In this document: positions 21,801 through 34,958 of the stretch, piece after piece | Layout of the letters: the number at the start of each line of letters is the position of its first letter | How positions within the stretch are numbered: position 1 is the first letter of the stretch | Source of the DNA: Stentor coeruleus | Taxonomy: Eukaryota > Ciliophora > Heterotrichea > Heterotrichida > Stentoridae | DNA length: 64,000 nt | Assembly: GCA_001970955.1 (NCBI GenBank) | Contig: MPUH01000327.1 | Coordinates: 1 to 64,000, forward strand | Reading direction: 5' to 3' | The notes under the pieces: model-generated | Told to the model about the DNA's origin: nothing | The model's database searches: none | What the model saw: the letters and a program-made list of their open reading frames with translations, nothing else | Program-made: the position numbers and the translations under genes

Positions 21801-24800
21801 GAACCAGCAAGAATGGGTTGGGAACCTTTATATTTATCATGGAAGAAAACTGGTTTACCTTCAACATTTCTAGAAAATGAAGAAATCGAAGTTAACATGC
21901 TTGTAGATTGGCTTTTAGAACCAACTTTAAGGCAAATTGAAACTAAAATGAGACTTATAGCTCCAATGATGAGACAGAACTTAGTTGTATCTTTACTAAG
22001 ACTATTTTCTCATTCTGTTAGTTATATGAACCAAGCATCAGTGTTTGAGTCTATAGAAGAAAAGGATAGGATTAAAATTATTGACTGTATGTTTGTGTTT
22101 TCTATGGTTTGGTCACTTGGAGCTTGTGTTGTTGATAGGAGGAATTTTAATATTTGGCTTAGGAGGATACTAAATGGTGATGTTCAAGAGATAAAAAACA
22201 AAGGGAAAAAAATCCAACCTACAATCCCAGATAGCGGAAGTTATTACGACCATGTTTTTCTTTCTGATGTCAAAATATGGAAACATTGGGCAGAGTCAGG
22301 GATTACTGATATAAATGAACCTATTTCTAATAAACTTCAACCAAATGAAGTTATAGTCCCAACAACAGATACAGTTAGATATACATATTTATTAGAAAAA
22401 ATGATTAGAGCTAATATTCCACATTTGTTTTGTGGGGGGACTGGTACAGGTAAAACTGTTTATGTTAAAGATGTTTTAGCTAATAAACTTGAACCTAATT
22501 TTATAAATGTGCTTATTGGGTTTAGTGCTCAAACAACTGCTAATCAGGTTCAAGATACAATTGACACTAAGATTGATATTAAAAGAGGAAAAGGGGTATA
22601 TGGACCAAGGCCACAAGAATATTGTGTGATTTTTATAGATGATTTAAATATGCCTGAAAGTGAAGAATATGGAGCTCAGCCACCTATAGAAATTTTAAGA
22701 CAGTTTTTAGATCATGGTGGATGGTATGATAGAAAAGATAACAGTTTTAAGAAAATCATCGATTGTAGGTTTATATCTGCTATGGGTACCCCTGGAGGTG
22801 GTCGTACATATTTAACCCCACGTTTCATGAGACATTTATCAATGATATCTTTAACAGATTTTGAAGATGATACTTTACTAAGGATTTTCAGTAGTATTTT
22901 ACATTGGTTTTTCGCTAAAAATAAATTCAGTGAAAATGTTGGTAAGGTTGAGAATAAAATAGTACAAGCTAGTAGAGATATATACAAAACTGCAATGGAA
23001 AAATTATTACCAACACCTTTAAAGTCTCATTATACTTTTAATCTTAGGGATTTTTCTAAGGTCATTTTGGGTATATGTATGTCTGATTCAACAACTTTGA
23101 CTGAAACTGATCAGGTTGTTAGGCTATGGGTTCATGAAATTTTTAGAGTTTTTGGTGATAGGCTTATAGATGAAACTGATCAATTATGGCTATTAAATCA
23201 TATAAGAGATATAACAAAAAGGATATTTGGTATGAATTTCGACACTATTTTCAATCATTTAGATTTTGATAAAAATGGTAAAGTTGAGACTATGGCTGAA
23301 ATTCGAGGACTACTTTTTGGGTATATTTTAAATCCAATAGGTAGTGCTAAGAGGTATGTGGAAATGACTGATTTTGCCAAAATGCAAAAAAATTGTGAGG
23401 ATGCTTTAGAAAATTATAATATATCGTCAAGTAAACCTATGGATTTAGTCATGTTTTCTTTTGCTATTGATCATTTGTGTAGGATATCAAGGATATTAAA
23501 TCAAGCTGGTGGACATGCTTTGTTGGTTGGTGTTGGAGGATCAGGTAGACAATCTTTAACCCGGTTAGCTGCGAGCATGGCAGAATTCAATGTTTTCCAA
23601 ATCGAACTGACAAAAATATATGGAAAAAACGAGTGGCATGAAGACTTAAAAACTTTATTGAAAAAAGCTGGTGGCCTAGGTGAGCAAACTGTTTTCCTAC
23701 TAACAGATTCACACATAAAAGACAAAAGTTTCCTAGAAGATATAAACACTTTACTAAACACCGGAGAAGTTCCAAATCTTTTTGCTCATGAAGACAAAGT
23801 AGAACTAGTAGAAATGGTTAGAGCAGCTGCTAAAAACGAAGGTAACTCAGCAGATAGTTCCCTTCAAAAACTATACTCATACTTTATCGAGCGATGTAAA
23901 AAAACCTTACACATAGTTTTATGTTTCTCACCTATTGGTGAAGCATTTAGAACACGTTTACGTATGTTTCCATCATTAGTAAATTGTTGTACTATAGACT
24001 GGTTTACAGCTTGGCCTCAAAATGCTTTAGTATCTGTTGCTGCAACATATTTATCAAGCATGGAAATTGATGAGAAAATCAAAAACCAATGTGTAGAAAT
24101 GTGCCAAGAGTTTCATGCTGATACTATAAAATGGTCACAAAAAATGCTTTCACAACTTAAAAGACATTATTATGTAACCCCAACTTCATATTTAGAACTT
24201 ATAAAAATCTATCAAAGCTTATTATCAGAAAAACGTAAAGCTATCCTTGATGAGAAAAACAAGTTTGAAATTGGTTATGAAAAACTTATAAAAACTGAAT
24301 CTTCTGTTGAAACTATGAGACAATCATTAACTTTACTTCAACCTAAGCTTATTGATGCGAAAAAAGAAACAGAACAGAAATTCCTTATTGTTGAACAGAA
24401 TAAAAAAGAAGCTCAAGTTATTGAAGAATCTGTTAAAGAAGAGGAAATTATTGCTAGAAGGGCTGCAGATAAAGCTGAAGCTATTAAAAAAGAATGTGAT
24501 CAATCCCTTGCTCTTTGTATGCCAATGCTAGAAGAGGCTTGTAAAGCTTTAGCGGTTATAGATAAAGATGATATTAGTACAATTAAAAAAATGCTCAGTC
24601 CACCACAACAAATCAGAGACATTATGGAAGCTGTGTGTATACTTTTTAGTGTTGATCCACCTAGGAAACAAAACCCAAATACTATGAAAATGGAGCCACA
24701 ATGGTGGGATGCTTCATTGAAATTTTTAAGTAAGCCAAGTTTTTTGCAAGATCTTATTGAGTTTGATAAGGATAATATTACTGAAAAACAAATAAAACAA

Positions 24801-27800
24801 CTACAGAAATTCATCCAAAATCCTGATTTCGATAAAGATTATATTAGGAATAATGTTTCAACCCCAGCTGCTGGACTTTGTGCATGGGTATGCGCTATGG
24901 AAAAATATTATCATGTAAATCTTGAAGTTCAGCCCAAACTAAAAGCACAGCAAGGTGCAGAAGAAGAGTATAATAAATACATGAAAAACCTTGAAATCAA
25001 AGAAAATGAACTAAAAGTAGTTCAAAGTAAAGTCGCTGAACTACAGAATGATTTGGATATAACATCAGCCAAAAAGGATAAACTAGAAAAAGAAGTTGAA
25101 GATTGTAAAAAACGCTTAGAACGAGCACAGAAACTCATAGAAAGCCTTGGTGGAGAAAAAGTTGCTTGGATTGAACATGCTAAACGTTTAGGTGAAGATT
25201 TTATAACTGTTACAGGGGATACTCTAATAGCTTCAGGGACAATCGCATATCTTGGTCCATTTACAGCAGGTTACCGTTCTTTGATTGTAGAAAAATGGGC
25301 TGAAGATTGTAAACAACGTGAAATCCCATCAAGCGACACTTTTTCTTTACAAAACTGTATTGGCAACCCTGTAATTATTAGATCATGGAATATTGATGGC
25401 CTACCTCGAGATTCATTTTCTATAGAAAACGCTGTAATCATGTCAAAATCAAGTCGCTGGCCTCTTCTTATTGACCCTGAGTCTCAAGCAAACAAATGGA
25501 TTAAAAAAATGGAAAATAAAGAAGAAAAGCTTTTAATCCTCAAACTTTCTGATGACAATTTCCTAAGACTTCTTGAAAACAAAATCACTTTTGGATATCC
25601 AGTTCTCTTAGAAAATGTTGGTGAAGAACTTGACCCAAGCTTAGAACCATTACTTCTTAAGCAAATTGTTAAAAACATTTTAAAACTTGGAGATCTTAAT
25701 ATTGAATATAACAAAGATTTTAGGTTTTATATAACAACAAGACTTAGAAATCCACATTATTTACCAGAATTATCAACAAAAGTTGCTCTTATAAACTTTA
25801 TGATTACTCAAGAAGGACTTGCTGATCAATTATTAGTAACTGTAGTTGCTGAAGAACAGCCTGAACTTGCTAAAACTAGAGAAAAACTTATAATTCAGTT
25901 TGCTGAGAACCAAAAAAAGCTTAAGAATATACAAGAGAAAATTTTACATATTATGAGTACATCTAGTGGGAATATTCTTGATGATGATGAAGCTATAAAT
26001 GTTTTATCACAATCAAAAGTTGTGAGTAATCAAATTGAACTTGAACAAGAAAGCGCTAAAGAAACTGAGGTGAGAATTGAAGAAACTAGAACTCAGTATA
26101 AACCTTTTAGTGATTGTATGGCTAGGTTGTTCTTTTGTATAACAGATTTAGGGAATATTGATCCTATGTATCAGTATTCTTTAGATCTTTTTAATAACAT
26201 GTATCTTAAAGCTATTAGGGATACTGAGAAAACTGAAGATCTTGTTGTTAGGCTTGAAGTGCTACAAAAAACTTTTACAAAGCTTTTGTATAATAATATT
26301 TCCAGGTCGTTATTTGAGAAAGATAGGGTACTGTTTTCATTTAATCTTACATTGAAATTCATGGATTATAGAAAAGAACTCGATAATTCTGAGCTAAGAT
26401 TTTTAATCACAGGGGGAACTGGCCTTGATGAAAAACTTCCTCCAGGACCATCAGCAACTTGGGTGCTTGAAAAGTCTTGGGCCGAAATCTGTAGAATGAG
26501 CAAATTAAGTACTTTTACAGGTTTTAACATAGATTTCAAAGATAAAGTCGTTGAGTGGAAAGAGATTTTTGACCATCCTCGTCCTTTTGAAGCTAAATTC
26601 CCTGGAGTCTGGAACTTAAAATTAAACAAATTCCAAAAACTTCTAGTCTTAAGGTGCTTTAGACAAGATGCATTAATTAGCGCAATACAAGAATTTGTCT
26701 CAGAACAACTTGGAAAAGAGTTTATTCAAAGCAATCCATTAAAACTTAAAGATATATGGAATGACTCATATAGAAACTCTCCTTTAATATTTATTTTAAG
26801 CCCAGGATCTGATCCATTTAGAGCTTTAAGTAAATATGCAGATACAAGACAAAAGAAACTTTTACCATTATCTTTAGGTCAAGGTCAAGGGGATCATGCT
26901 GAAGAAATTATTTATAGATCTTTAGAATCTGGTGATTGGGTATTATTGATGAATTGCCATTTAGCTGAAAGTTGGATGCCAAGACTTGAACAAATAGTCC
27001 AAAACATATCCCCTGAAGCAAAAGCACCAGCTAAAGATTTTAGACTTTGGTTAACATCATACCCATCACCAAGATTCCCAGTAACTCTTCTGCAAAATGG
27101 TATAAAAATGACCAACGAGCCTCCAAAAGGGTTGAAATCAAATCTTCTAGGCTCATTTACCAAAGATTTTATCGCTGAAAGCAAAAACTTTAATGGGTGC
27201 AAAAAAGATAAAGAGTGGAAAAAACTCTTATACGGCCTTTGTTTTTTCAATGCTGTAATCCAAGAACGCCGTTTATATGGGGCTTTAGGTTGGAATATCC
27301 CTTATGATTTCTCAGAAAGTGATCTCAGAATATCAGTCCAACAGCTTAGAAACTATCTGGATGAATCTCCTAAAAAAGTTCCATTTGAAGCAATTAAATA
27401 TCTAGCTGGGGAATGTAACTTTGGTGGTCGAGTAACAGATGATAAAGATCGAAGGTTAATATTAACATTATTAGAAGACTATTATACAGAAGATATATTT
27501 AAAGACTCATATAGATTTTCTTCATTAGATGAATTTTTTGTCCCAGCTGCTGGAGATCATAATAGTTATATTACTCATATTGAACAAATATCAGGGACAA
27601 TTCCTCCAGCTATTTATGGTTTTCATCCTAATGCTGATATTACTAAAAATCAAAATGAAGCTGAAGCACTTTTTAATTCACTTTTACTTACGCAGTCTAG
27701 GGATTCTAGTGAAGGAGAGTCATCATCATTAGAAAATGTTGTAAAGAAAATCGCTGAAAATATACTTGCTGATCCACCTATGCAGTTTGATGAGGATTTA

Positions 27801-28556
27801 GCACAAAAAAATTTCCCCCCTTCGTATAAGGAAAGTATGAATACTGTGCTTACACAAGAGATTATTAGATTTAATACATTGACGAAATGTATTAAAAATG
27901 TATTGACGGATTTGATTAAAGGGTTATCTGGACAGATTGTTATGAGTAGTTTGTTAGAGTCAACTATGAAAATGTTGTTTGATGGCAAAGTTCCTAAGGT
28001 GTGGAAAGATGTTAGCTACCCATCGTTGAAACCTTTAGGAAGTTATATTACAGATTTGAAACAAAGACTTGATTTCTTCAAAAGCTGGCTTGTTAGTGGT
28101 CAACCTGAGACCTTTGAAATCTCCCGTTTCTTTTTCACTCAATCTTTTTTAACTGGGACATTACAAAACTATTCAAGGAAATACAAGATTCCTATAGACT
28201 TAATCAAATTTAATTTCGAAGTGACAAATAGCAATAAAAGACCTGAAGATGGGGTTATTGTTAAAGGGTTGTTTTTAGAAGGGGCAAGATGGAGTAAAAA
28301 ACTATATCAATTAGCTGAATCAAAACCAAAAGTTCTTTATACTCAATGTCCTTCTATATGGCTTAAACCATCAAAAGATGTTGAAGAATTCCCACATTAT
28401 GAATGTCCTGTTTATAAAACAAGTGATAGAAGGGGTGAATTAAGTACAACTGGACATTCGACAAATTTTGTCATGTATATGAAATTGAATTCTTCATTGC
28501 CTGAAAGCCATTGGATTAAACGTGGTGTTGCTCTCCTTACTCAACTTAACGATTAG
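15845..28556 (+). CDS. Axonemal inner-arm dynein heavy chain with N-terminal CCDC81-type HU domains
   Basis: One gene of 4,226 codons once the duplicated overlap at 17392-17452 is collapsed; the frame then reads through SLPNKYDIMVIEDFIEKQ without interruption. Residues ~1-190 match the tandem HU-like domains of CCDC81 (W-x-AFHKWLSGQM, VSIPSFGVFGF, then a second unit ending DLGSLGKFRSKM). The rest is a complete dynein heavy chain: tail and linker, then P-loops GPAGTGKT (about 1551), GLPFSGKS (about 1831), GGTGTGKT (about 2187) and GVGGSGRQS (about 2552), the stalk coiled coils around 2770-3110, and the end WIKRGVALLTQLND. An EF-hand-like loop DFDKNGKVE (about 2460) before AAA4 recalls DNAH7. 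Together with the C-terminus this suggests the single-headed DNAH3/7/12 inner-arm group. It drives ciliary bending. No introns are needed. Confidence 0.95.
17392..17452. repeat. Unmerged contig overlap around N17422, inside dynein
   Basis: 30 bp at 17392-17421 recur at 17423-17452 around one N. Removing 31 positions restores a single dynein reading frame (12,681 nt, divisible by 3). Confidence 0.93.
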
Positions 28557-28858
28557 AATTAGTAGTTAAAAATTATTTTTATTTTGAAGATTTAGTGGAT
28601 GTATGAATGAAATATAATTTGATTTTTTTAGGATAGGATGATATGGTTTTATATGTGAAAAATCGATTTGATTTTTGTTGTTTTGGGATTATCTGGGTTT
28701 TTGAAAAGATTTTTTATTTAGTAATTAGTTTATGTTAGAGTTTTATTATTGCATTTTATGTGATGAATTTCTTATAAAAACAGGCTTTTATTATTGTTAT
28801 TAATATGTATATTTTTTTATTTTAGGCGGTATCATTAAGAGCATATCTTTTTTTTAAT
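28557..28858. other. Intergenic, 0.3 kb, nothing recognised
   Basis: Spacer between two plus-strand genes, G/T-rich just after the dynein stop as in other 3' flanks here. Confidence 0.5.
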
Positions 28859-31800
28859 ATGATTATAATTTTTATGATAGAATCTAACCAAAGCAAAGAA
28901 AATACACAGATAAAATTATCATCAAATCCTACAGTTAGTTATTCTTCAATTCATACTTTGTCCTCCCATCCTAGCAATGTTCTCAAAATAAATGGCAAAG
29001 AGTATAAACTACCATATGGTGAAAAAATATTAGTCTATAATAAAAACCATAGTATAAAAGCCAATATAATTTTCGAAAACAATATTATTAAAAAAGATAT
29101 AACCATTATTACAATTGGCAAAAATATCAACTTCAATAATTCATCCAATATAAATGGTAAAGGACTAGGTGTAATTTTCACAAAAGATCAACAAAAAATA
29201 CTTATCGGCGAAGTAAAAGGATTAAAAGGAGGTTCAACCAATCTAACCCACAGCAATGAATATATCGATCTTATAGAAACTATAAAAGACAACAAAAATC
29301 CTCATGTTTCATTTGACTTAAAAAACCTTTTTAAATCTATAAAACTAAAAAATTCCTTTATAACATATGAAAAAAACATCAATTTACCCAAAGATTTTCA
29401 AGATAATTTCATAGAATTTATGTATTACCTGGAAAATAATTACATTATAAATGAGCATCTTATACAAACTATAATAAATAATTTACTTGATGCTATAAAT
29501 GATAGCATATACTGGGATTTTTTACATTTAATTCTTGAACTTTATTGCATTAGAAAGCTTAAAGTTACTGAAGGGAGAAAAATAATCAAAGCTTTTATAC
29601 AAGACTATAAAGATCAGGACATTTATAAAATTATAACTGGCTTTGTATCAGAAAAAGAAATTATCGATGAGTTTATAATGCGGCAAGATGAAGTTTATAG
29701 AAAATATGAACAACTGTTTCAATCAAATGATAATATATGTGACTGGGATTTATTTACATGGATTATCTGTATATCTCAAGGCAAAAACAAAAAGAAAAAC
29801 AGTTTTTTCCAACTTCTAAACAAGGATGACAAATTTTTTGTAGGGAAATTCTTTACTTTTACCCACCCACAAACATCAAAAACCATAATTTCTGACTATA
29901 TTGAAAACATTCAAAGGTATCATTCAAATATCTTAATATCCTTTTCTGGGTCAAGCCTTATCAAAATACAAACAGTTGATTCTAATATTATAATAACCGC
30001 AAATATAAATAAAGAAATAGGTCTGTCTGAATATCTCCAAAAAATTGATAGCAAAATAAACATAAAAACTGAAAATTCCTTAAAAGAATCTTTTCAAATA
30101 ATAAAAATTTCTAATAACTCTTTATATATAGAAATAGGAGAATATCAAGTCCAGAAATTCCCTGATATAACTAAAACAAAAACTAAATGGGTGTTATTAA
30201 AATCAGGTGAATATCGTATACAAAAATATACCCTTATTAATGATAATTCTTTATATACAATCAAAATGTATTATACAACCAAAAGTATCTTACCAAAGAA
30301 AATAAAAATTTCAAGCTCAAAGAAAAAAGATTTCATTCAAAGCATAGAAGAACTGAATCAGTCAATAAAAGTAATAGATTTTACTCAATTCAACATCACA
30401 GGAACAAAAAAAAATCTTACTGATTGTCTTATTGTAGATTGTTATGAGGATGTAAATCAAAGGAAAATACAACAATTAAACCTTATAAATGAAAAACTGT
30501 TATCCCTAAGATTAAGCCTAGTTAAAAATGAAGAAGTTCGTATATGGATACTAATGGAATACATAAAAAAAGGTTTTATACCATTATCACAACAAATATG
30601 GCTTTATATAGAAAACGATTTAAATTACAAAATCAAAAAAACTTTTGATGACTTAGTAATAAAATACCAAGAAGAACTAGAAATAAAAGAAACTTCTGAA
30701 AACCTTATATTAAAACTTGCCTTACAAGCTAACTATGAAACTATTGTAAATAAAAAAGAAAGTGTAGCCGTAAAACAAACTATGGACTTATTGTCTGAAT
30801 CAAAATTTTATACTGATGAAATCAAAAACAAAGATCTTGTATTACTACTTGGGACTACTGGTTCAGGTAAAAGTACTACAACATGTTATTTAATGAAAGC
30901 TGAAATGAAAGTTTATATTTCTAAATATGGGGATGAAATATGTGAAGTTGTTAACAACTCAGGGAATTATCCTAAAATTGGTCAGTCTATAGGGATTTCA
31001 GAAACTTTATATGCGAAAGGTTATGAAATTGATATAACTCCAAGGAATCAAAATAGTATTAAAATTATGATTTGTGATTGCCCAGGATTTAGAGATACTA
31101 GAGGTATGGAGTATGAACTTTGCACAAATTTAAGTATTGATAAAGCTATAAAACAAGCTTCTAGAATTAAAGGTGTTGTACTTACAATACAATATACTGC
31201 GTTTTTACAAGATAGGGGACAACCTGTGTTGGAATCTTTTCAGAATTTGTTGGATATTGTCCCGGATTTGATTGATGATGATGATCTGCTTGATTCGGTT
31301 TTTATACTTATAACTAAGGTTGGAGATGTTAGGAATATTGAAGAGATGATTAAAGAGAGAATTGGTGCACATATACATGAAATTGAATCCCTGTTACAAA
31401 ACAAGTCAGGAACTTATGAAGCTTCTAGTTCTTTGTTATTGAAGCATAGGCTGTGGAGTAGAATACAACAGATTGATAGGAAGAAAAACCTTTTTATTGT
31501 CAAAGTCCGCGATAAAAGAGCAAACAACAATATCCTCAATGCTTTATATTCCAGTCAACCCATAAGCAAATCTAAACTAAAAAGCGCAATACTATCAAAA
31601 GAACTTGAAAAAAAGTACCACGATTTCATCGAAATGGAAACCCATTCCTGGGTAAAAATCATCTTTGAAAAATTCCTCAACTCCATTCCAAAAAAAATCC
31701 AAGACCTAAATGAAAACATTTCCAAAATGCTCAATGAAATCCAACAAAATGAAAATTCTATCAATGAAAATCTTATAAAACAGCACCTTCTCCAAACGGA

Positions 31801-33106
31801 AATAAAAAAATATTTCTTAAAAATTGAATTATATGAAAATTATACCATAAAATACCTTAATAATGAAATCTCAAACATAGATATCCAAAACTTTCTCCAA
31901 ACAGAAAACCACATTTTCAAAACAGAAAAATTCGCAGATTTAACTGACACAATCGCCAAACTAGAAAAAAACGTGAAAAATAAAGCTGAAGAACTGTTTT
32001 CAACTCAACAACAACTAAAAAACTCTATAGAAAAACTACAAAACGCTACAATAAAAGTTATGCAAAACGAAAAAATGAAAAAAAAACTTGAAGTGGGTTC
32101 AAAAACCATCCAACTATGGACATACAAAGAAGAAGCAAATAAAAAATTAATAGTATTTTACACTGAAGCTGGGGCTAGAGAAAAAGCAATTTCTGAAGTT
32201 AGAGATTATTATGATTATGAAATAACAAGAAAAGATGTGGATTTAGGATATGCAAAAGATTATGTTGGGGAAATTATTCATAATATTAAACTTGAAAGGC
32301 AATATAGAATAGTCCCAAATGATAATAAAGACAAATTTTATCATGGTTCTGAAGTTACTTCTAATTATAAAACATATAAAGCAACTATTGAAGGGAAGTA
32401 TTTTGAAGTAGATATGCAACCTAAAGCTACTATTGATGGGAAAAAAATGATATGGCCAATAAAAACCACTTGGAATGGAAACCCTACTGATATGCCATGG
32501 TTTAAAATTTATCATACAATACCTAATATGGATATAAACGAAGCGACAATTATTAATTATAATGCTGAAACTTCTAATCTTAACTCAGATATCGCAAAAC
32601 TTAAAGATTTTATAAAAAGAAAACAAGAAGAAATATTAGAAATAGATAATGAAATACAAGATATTATAAAGAAAATAAATAAATGTAAGATTGAACTTGA
32701 TGAAGAAAAAAATAAGGAGTTTACAAGTGGATTAGAACAGTTGATTGAGGATACAAAATATGTTATTGATTGTAATAAAGAAAAGTATAGGGTTTTAGAT
32801 AAAGATATTGAGAATTTTAAGCTTAAAAATTATGAACTTAAAGAAAAAATTGATGAAGAAAAAATTTGTGTTTGTAAGTGTTGTGAAGAAAGGATGCTGG
32901 TTGGTTTAGCTATATATAATCAGTTGGGGGTTTTAGAAAATTTATATGAGTTTTGTAATTCTCTTAATATTAGCAAGAATATAGGAGAGAGTGAAGTTAG
33001 ATATCAGACTATAGAAAGTGCTTTGGGTTATATGAATATATATAAGGATAGTATGCCTTTTATTACAAATGAAGTTTATAAAGTGTTAGGTATTGAGATA
33101 GAATAA
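28859..33106 (+). CDS. Large P-loop GTPase-like protein with coiled coils
   Basis: 1,415 residues, no introns. Residues 1-640 are poorly conserved, Lys/Ile/Asn-rich and mostly beta-type in the first part. A P-loop domain spans about 655-860: G1 GTTGSGKST (665-673), a SIGISET segment resembling the conserved switch region of AIG1/septin-like GTPases, G3 DCPGFRD (about 740), and a G4-like TKVGD (about 818). Long coiled coils follow (about 930-1085 and 1220-1310), separated by a compact domain with KATIDGKKMIWPIKTTW, and a small Cys cluster CVCKCCEE near 1340. The domain suggests TRAFAC-class GTPase activity and self-assembly or scaffolding. Such giant GTPase-like proteins are common in ciliates but have no established role that I know. 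A second Met at residue 6 is an alternative start. Confidence 0.8.
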   Translation: MIIIFMIESNQSKENTQIKLSSNPTVSYSSIHTLSSHPSNVLKINGKEYKLPYGEKILVYNKNHSIKANIIFENNIIKKDITIITIGKNINFNNSSNINGKGLGVIFTKDQQKILIGEVKGLKGGSTNLTHSNEYIDLIETIKDNKNPHVSFDLKNLFKSIKLKNSFITYEKNINLPKDFQDNFIEFMYYLENNYIINEHLIQTIINNLLDAINDSIYWDFLHLILELYCIRKLKVTEGRKIIKAFIQDYKDQDIYKIITGFVSEKEIIDEFIMRQDEVYRKYEQLFQSNDNICDWDLFTWIICISQGKNKKKNSFFQLLNKDDKFFVGKFFTFTHPQTSKTIISDYIENIQRYHSNILISFSGSSLIKIQTVDSNIIITANINKEIGLSEYLQKIDSKINIKTENSLKESFQIIKISNNSLYIEIGEYQVQKFPDITKTKTKWVLLKSGEYRIQKYTLINDNSLYTIKMYYTTKSILPKKIKISSSKKKDFIQSIEELNQSIKVIDFTQFNITGTKKNLTDCLIVDCYEDVNQRKIQQLNLINEKLLSLRLSLVKNEEVRIWILMEYIKKGFIPLSQQIWLYIENDLNYKIKKTFDDLVIKYQEELEIKETSENLILKLALQANYETIVNKKESVAVKQTMDLLSESKFYTDEIKNKDLVLLLGTTGSGKSTTTCYLMKAEMKVYISKYGDEICEVVNNSGNYPKIGQSIGISETLYAKGYEIDITPRNQNSIKIMICDCPGFRDTRGMEYELCTNLSIDKAIKQASRIKGVVLTIQYTAFLQDRGQPVLESFQNLLDIVPDLIDDDDLLDSVFILITKVGDVRNIEEMIKERIGAHIHEIESLLQNKSGTYEASSSLLLKHRLWSRIQQIDRKKNLFIVKVRDKRANNNILNALYSSQPISKSKLKSAILSKELEKKYHDFIEMETHSWVKIIFEKFLNSIPKKIQDLNENISKMLNEIQQNENSINENLIKQHLLQTEIKKYFLKIELYENYTIKYLNNEISNIDIQNFLQTENHIFKTEKFADLTDTIAKLEKNVKNKAEELFSTQQQLKNSIEKLQNATIKVMQNEKMKKKLEVGSKTIQLWTYKEEANKKLIVFYTEAGAREKAISEVRDYYDYEITRKDVDLGYAKDYVGEIIHNIKLERQYRIVPNDNKDKFYHGSEVTSNYKTYKATIEGKYFEVDMQPKATIDGKKMIWPIKTTWNGNPTDMPWFKIYHTIPNMDINEATIINYNAETSNLNSDIAKLKDFIKRKQEEILEIDNEIQDIIKKINKCKIELDEEKNKEFTSGLEQLIEDTKYVIDCNKEKYRVLDKDIENFKLKNYELKEKIDEEKICVCKCCEERMLVGLAIYNQLGVLENLYEFCNSLNISKNIGESEVRYQTIESALGYMNIYKDSMPFITNEVYKVLGIEIE

Positions 33107-33416
33107 TAGATTAGAAAATAATTTTCATGGCTTTGTGAGATTATGAACTTTGATTTTTTATTTTTNTTGATTTTTTATTTTTATTTAAAGTAAGTGATTA
33201 TTATAGGTTTGTTTTTGATATAATATTAAATAAATTTTTTTTTTTACCACAAAATGATTTTGTGTCAATTATAGTTTTAAGTGTGAAAGTAAATCATATG
33301 AAGCAATTATAAAAAAAATCTATATAAAGTGTACTAATTATCTTAATCATAGCCAACTCAAAAACAAAATTTAAAACTAATCTACCTCTTGTTTGCAATT
33401 TCAATGATAATATAAA
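33107..33416. other. Intergenic, 0.31 kb, with assembly join
   Basis: AT-rich spacer between two plus-strand genes containing the N at 33166. Nothing else recognised. Confidence 0.5.
33150..33182. repeat. Unmerged contig overlap around N33166
   Basis: 16 bp TTGATTTTTTATTTTT at 33150-33165 recur at 33167-33182. This is the shortest of the eleven joins and of low complexity, so slightly less certain than the others. Confidence 0.7.
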
Positions 33417-34958
33417 ATGCTTGATACAAGACCTTACAAACTAATCAAAAGAAAAATCCCTCAAGGTGTCAGCCGACTTCCTATGATTCTCTGGTTTCGC
33501 AAGTACCTCGATGAAGATACTCAGTCAAACTCTTTACCTTTACCAAGTATGCCTCTAACTTCGAATTTCTCTAATACAAAATCAGCTCTAAAAGATTTAT
33601 ATTTAAGTCCACAAGGTTACGAAAGCATAGATATGGACTTCCCAACCAAATATAACTCTACTCTTATAACCAGTCCTAAACTCTCCAAAACAACTCCACA
33701 AGGAAATCTCTCATGCCCAAATGGGAGTATTTCAAATCCTCTCGACCTATTCAACAACCAAAATCCCCGACTTTCTAATACATCTCCAGCCCTTGCAAAT
33801 CCAAATCTAGCTTTAGTCCAAAGCTTGATGCAAAATGAAGTCAAACCAAAAGAGTCCCGAATCCAAGTCTTTAAATTCCAAAAACATAATAGACTAAATC
33901 TTTTAAGAGGCCTTCCATATCAGAAATACAGCAAACAACTAATCCAAGACCCATATTTTCAAATCCATATAATAGAAGAAGAGCTTAAAATGCTTTATGA
34001 AAAACTCAAAATGATAAAAGCAAAACTTATGGAAGTATTTTTTATATAGAAATCCAAGTTCATACTTTTTAAAACTATTACTATAGAAAGTCAACAAATA
34101 TTCAATGCGAAATTAGAAGAAACACTTGGGCTTATAAAAGAAATATGCAATATAATTATTTTTGACCCTGAAGTTATAAGGCAATTAAATATCAAAGTAT
34201 ACCCACAGCTTGCTGAAGATGATCTTGTTGATGATGAACTCAAGGCTTTAGAAAGGAATTTTGTATATTTATCTGATGCAACTGAAGCTTTTAAAGGAGC
34301 ATTTGCTGCATATAAAACCCTAGCAAGACAAAAAGATAGGGAACCATTAGACTTCTCAATGTTATTAACCCTTTTTCAATATTTAGCAAGGGCAAGATTA
34401 AACCTCAGCGAGCTTAACGAAGAAATCGTTTTTACTGAATCTTTCAGCCATGAGAAATCTCGAATACTTGAGAATATGCTTGGGCTTAAATCAGCTTCCC
34501 AACTATTAAAATTAGATGATTCAGTTATTCAAGAACTTCGTGATAAATCAGAAACTGTTAGGGATAATCTTGATACATCAATAATTTCAAAAGAAATCAT
34601 TCAAGGGCTTATTGATAGTAGAAGGTATCATGCTATGGTCAAAGGTCCAATAACGCATACTCGTAGTAGTTTTTATACAAAAATCATGAACAGCCAAAAC
34701 CCGTATAAAAGTAAAAAACAGTTTCCACTTGCTTCAATTGAACTTGCATTAAGGCCGCAGAAAACTGAAGAAAAACACCTTTCTTGGAACAATCCTTATT
34801 TTTTCAGGAATATTTCTAATATTTATGGAGAATTAGATATTGAAAAAATTCATAGGAAAAAAGTTCCTAAACCTTCACATCCTTATTTCCCTGATCTTGA
34901 ACTTCGCCGTGCTATTAAACTTGGCCAGCAGGTATCGAAAAGAAATAATAATTCTTAA
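33417..34958 (+). CDS. Unknown two-exon protein, 508 aa
   Basis: I do not recognise the family. Exon 1 (33417-34034) reads to KAKLME and would stop inside a 15-nt intron (34035-34049); exon 2 continues in the same frame as KSKFILFKTITIE and ends at 34956-34958. The N-terminal half is Ser/Pro/Asn-rich and probably disordered (residues ~35-150). Residues ~185-390 are predicted helical, with a patch of conserved-looking sequence (FKGAFAAYKTLARQKDREPL, LLTLFQYLARARLNLSEL). The C-terminal part contains SRRYHAMVKGPITHTRSSFYTK and ends basic. No enzyme motif, signal peptide or membrane segment is visible. A cytoskeletal or ciliary structural role would be a guess. Splicing is well supported by frame continuity. 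Confidence 0.78.
34035..34049 (+). other. 15-nt intron
   Basis: GTATTTTTTATATAG between ATGGAA and AAATCC. GT-AG, A at position 10, contains an in-frame TAG; removing it joins two long open frames. Confidence 0.92.
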
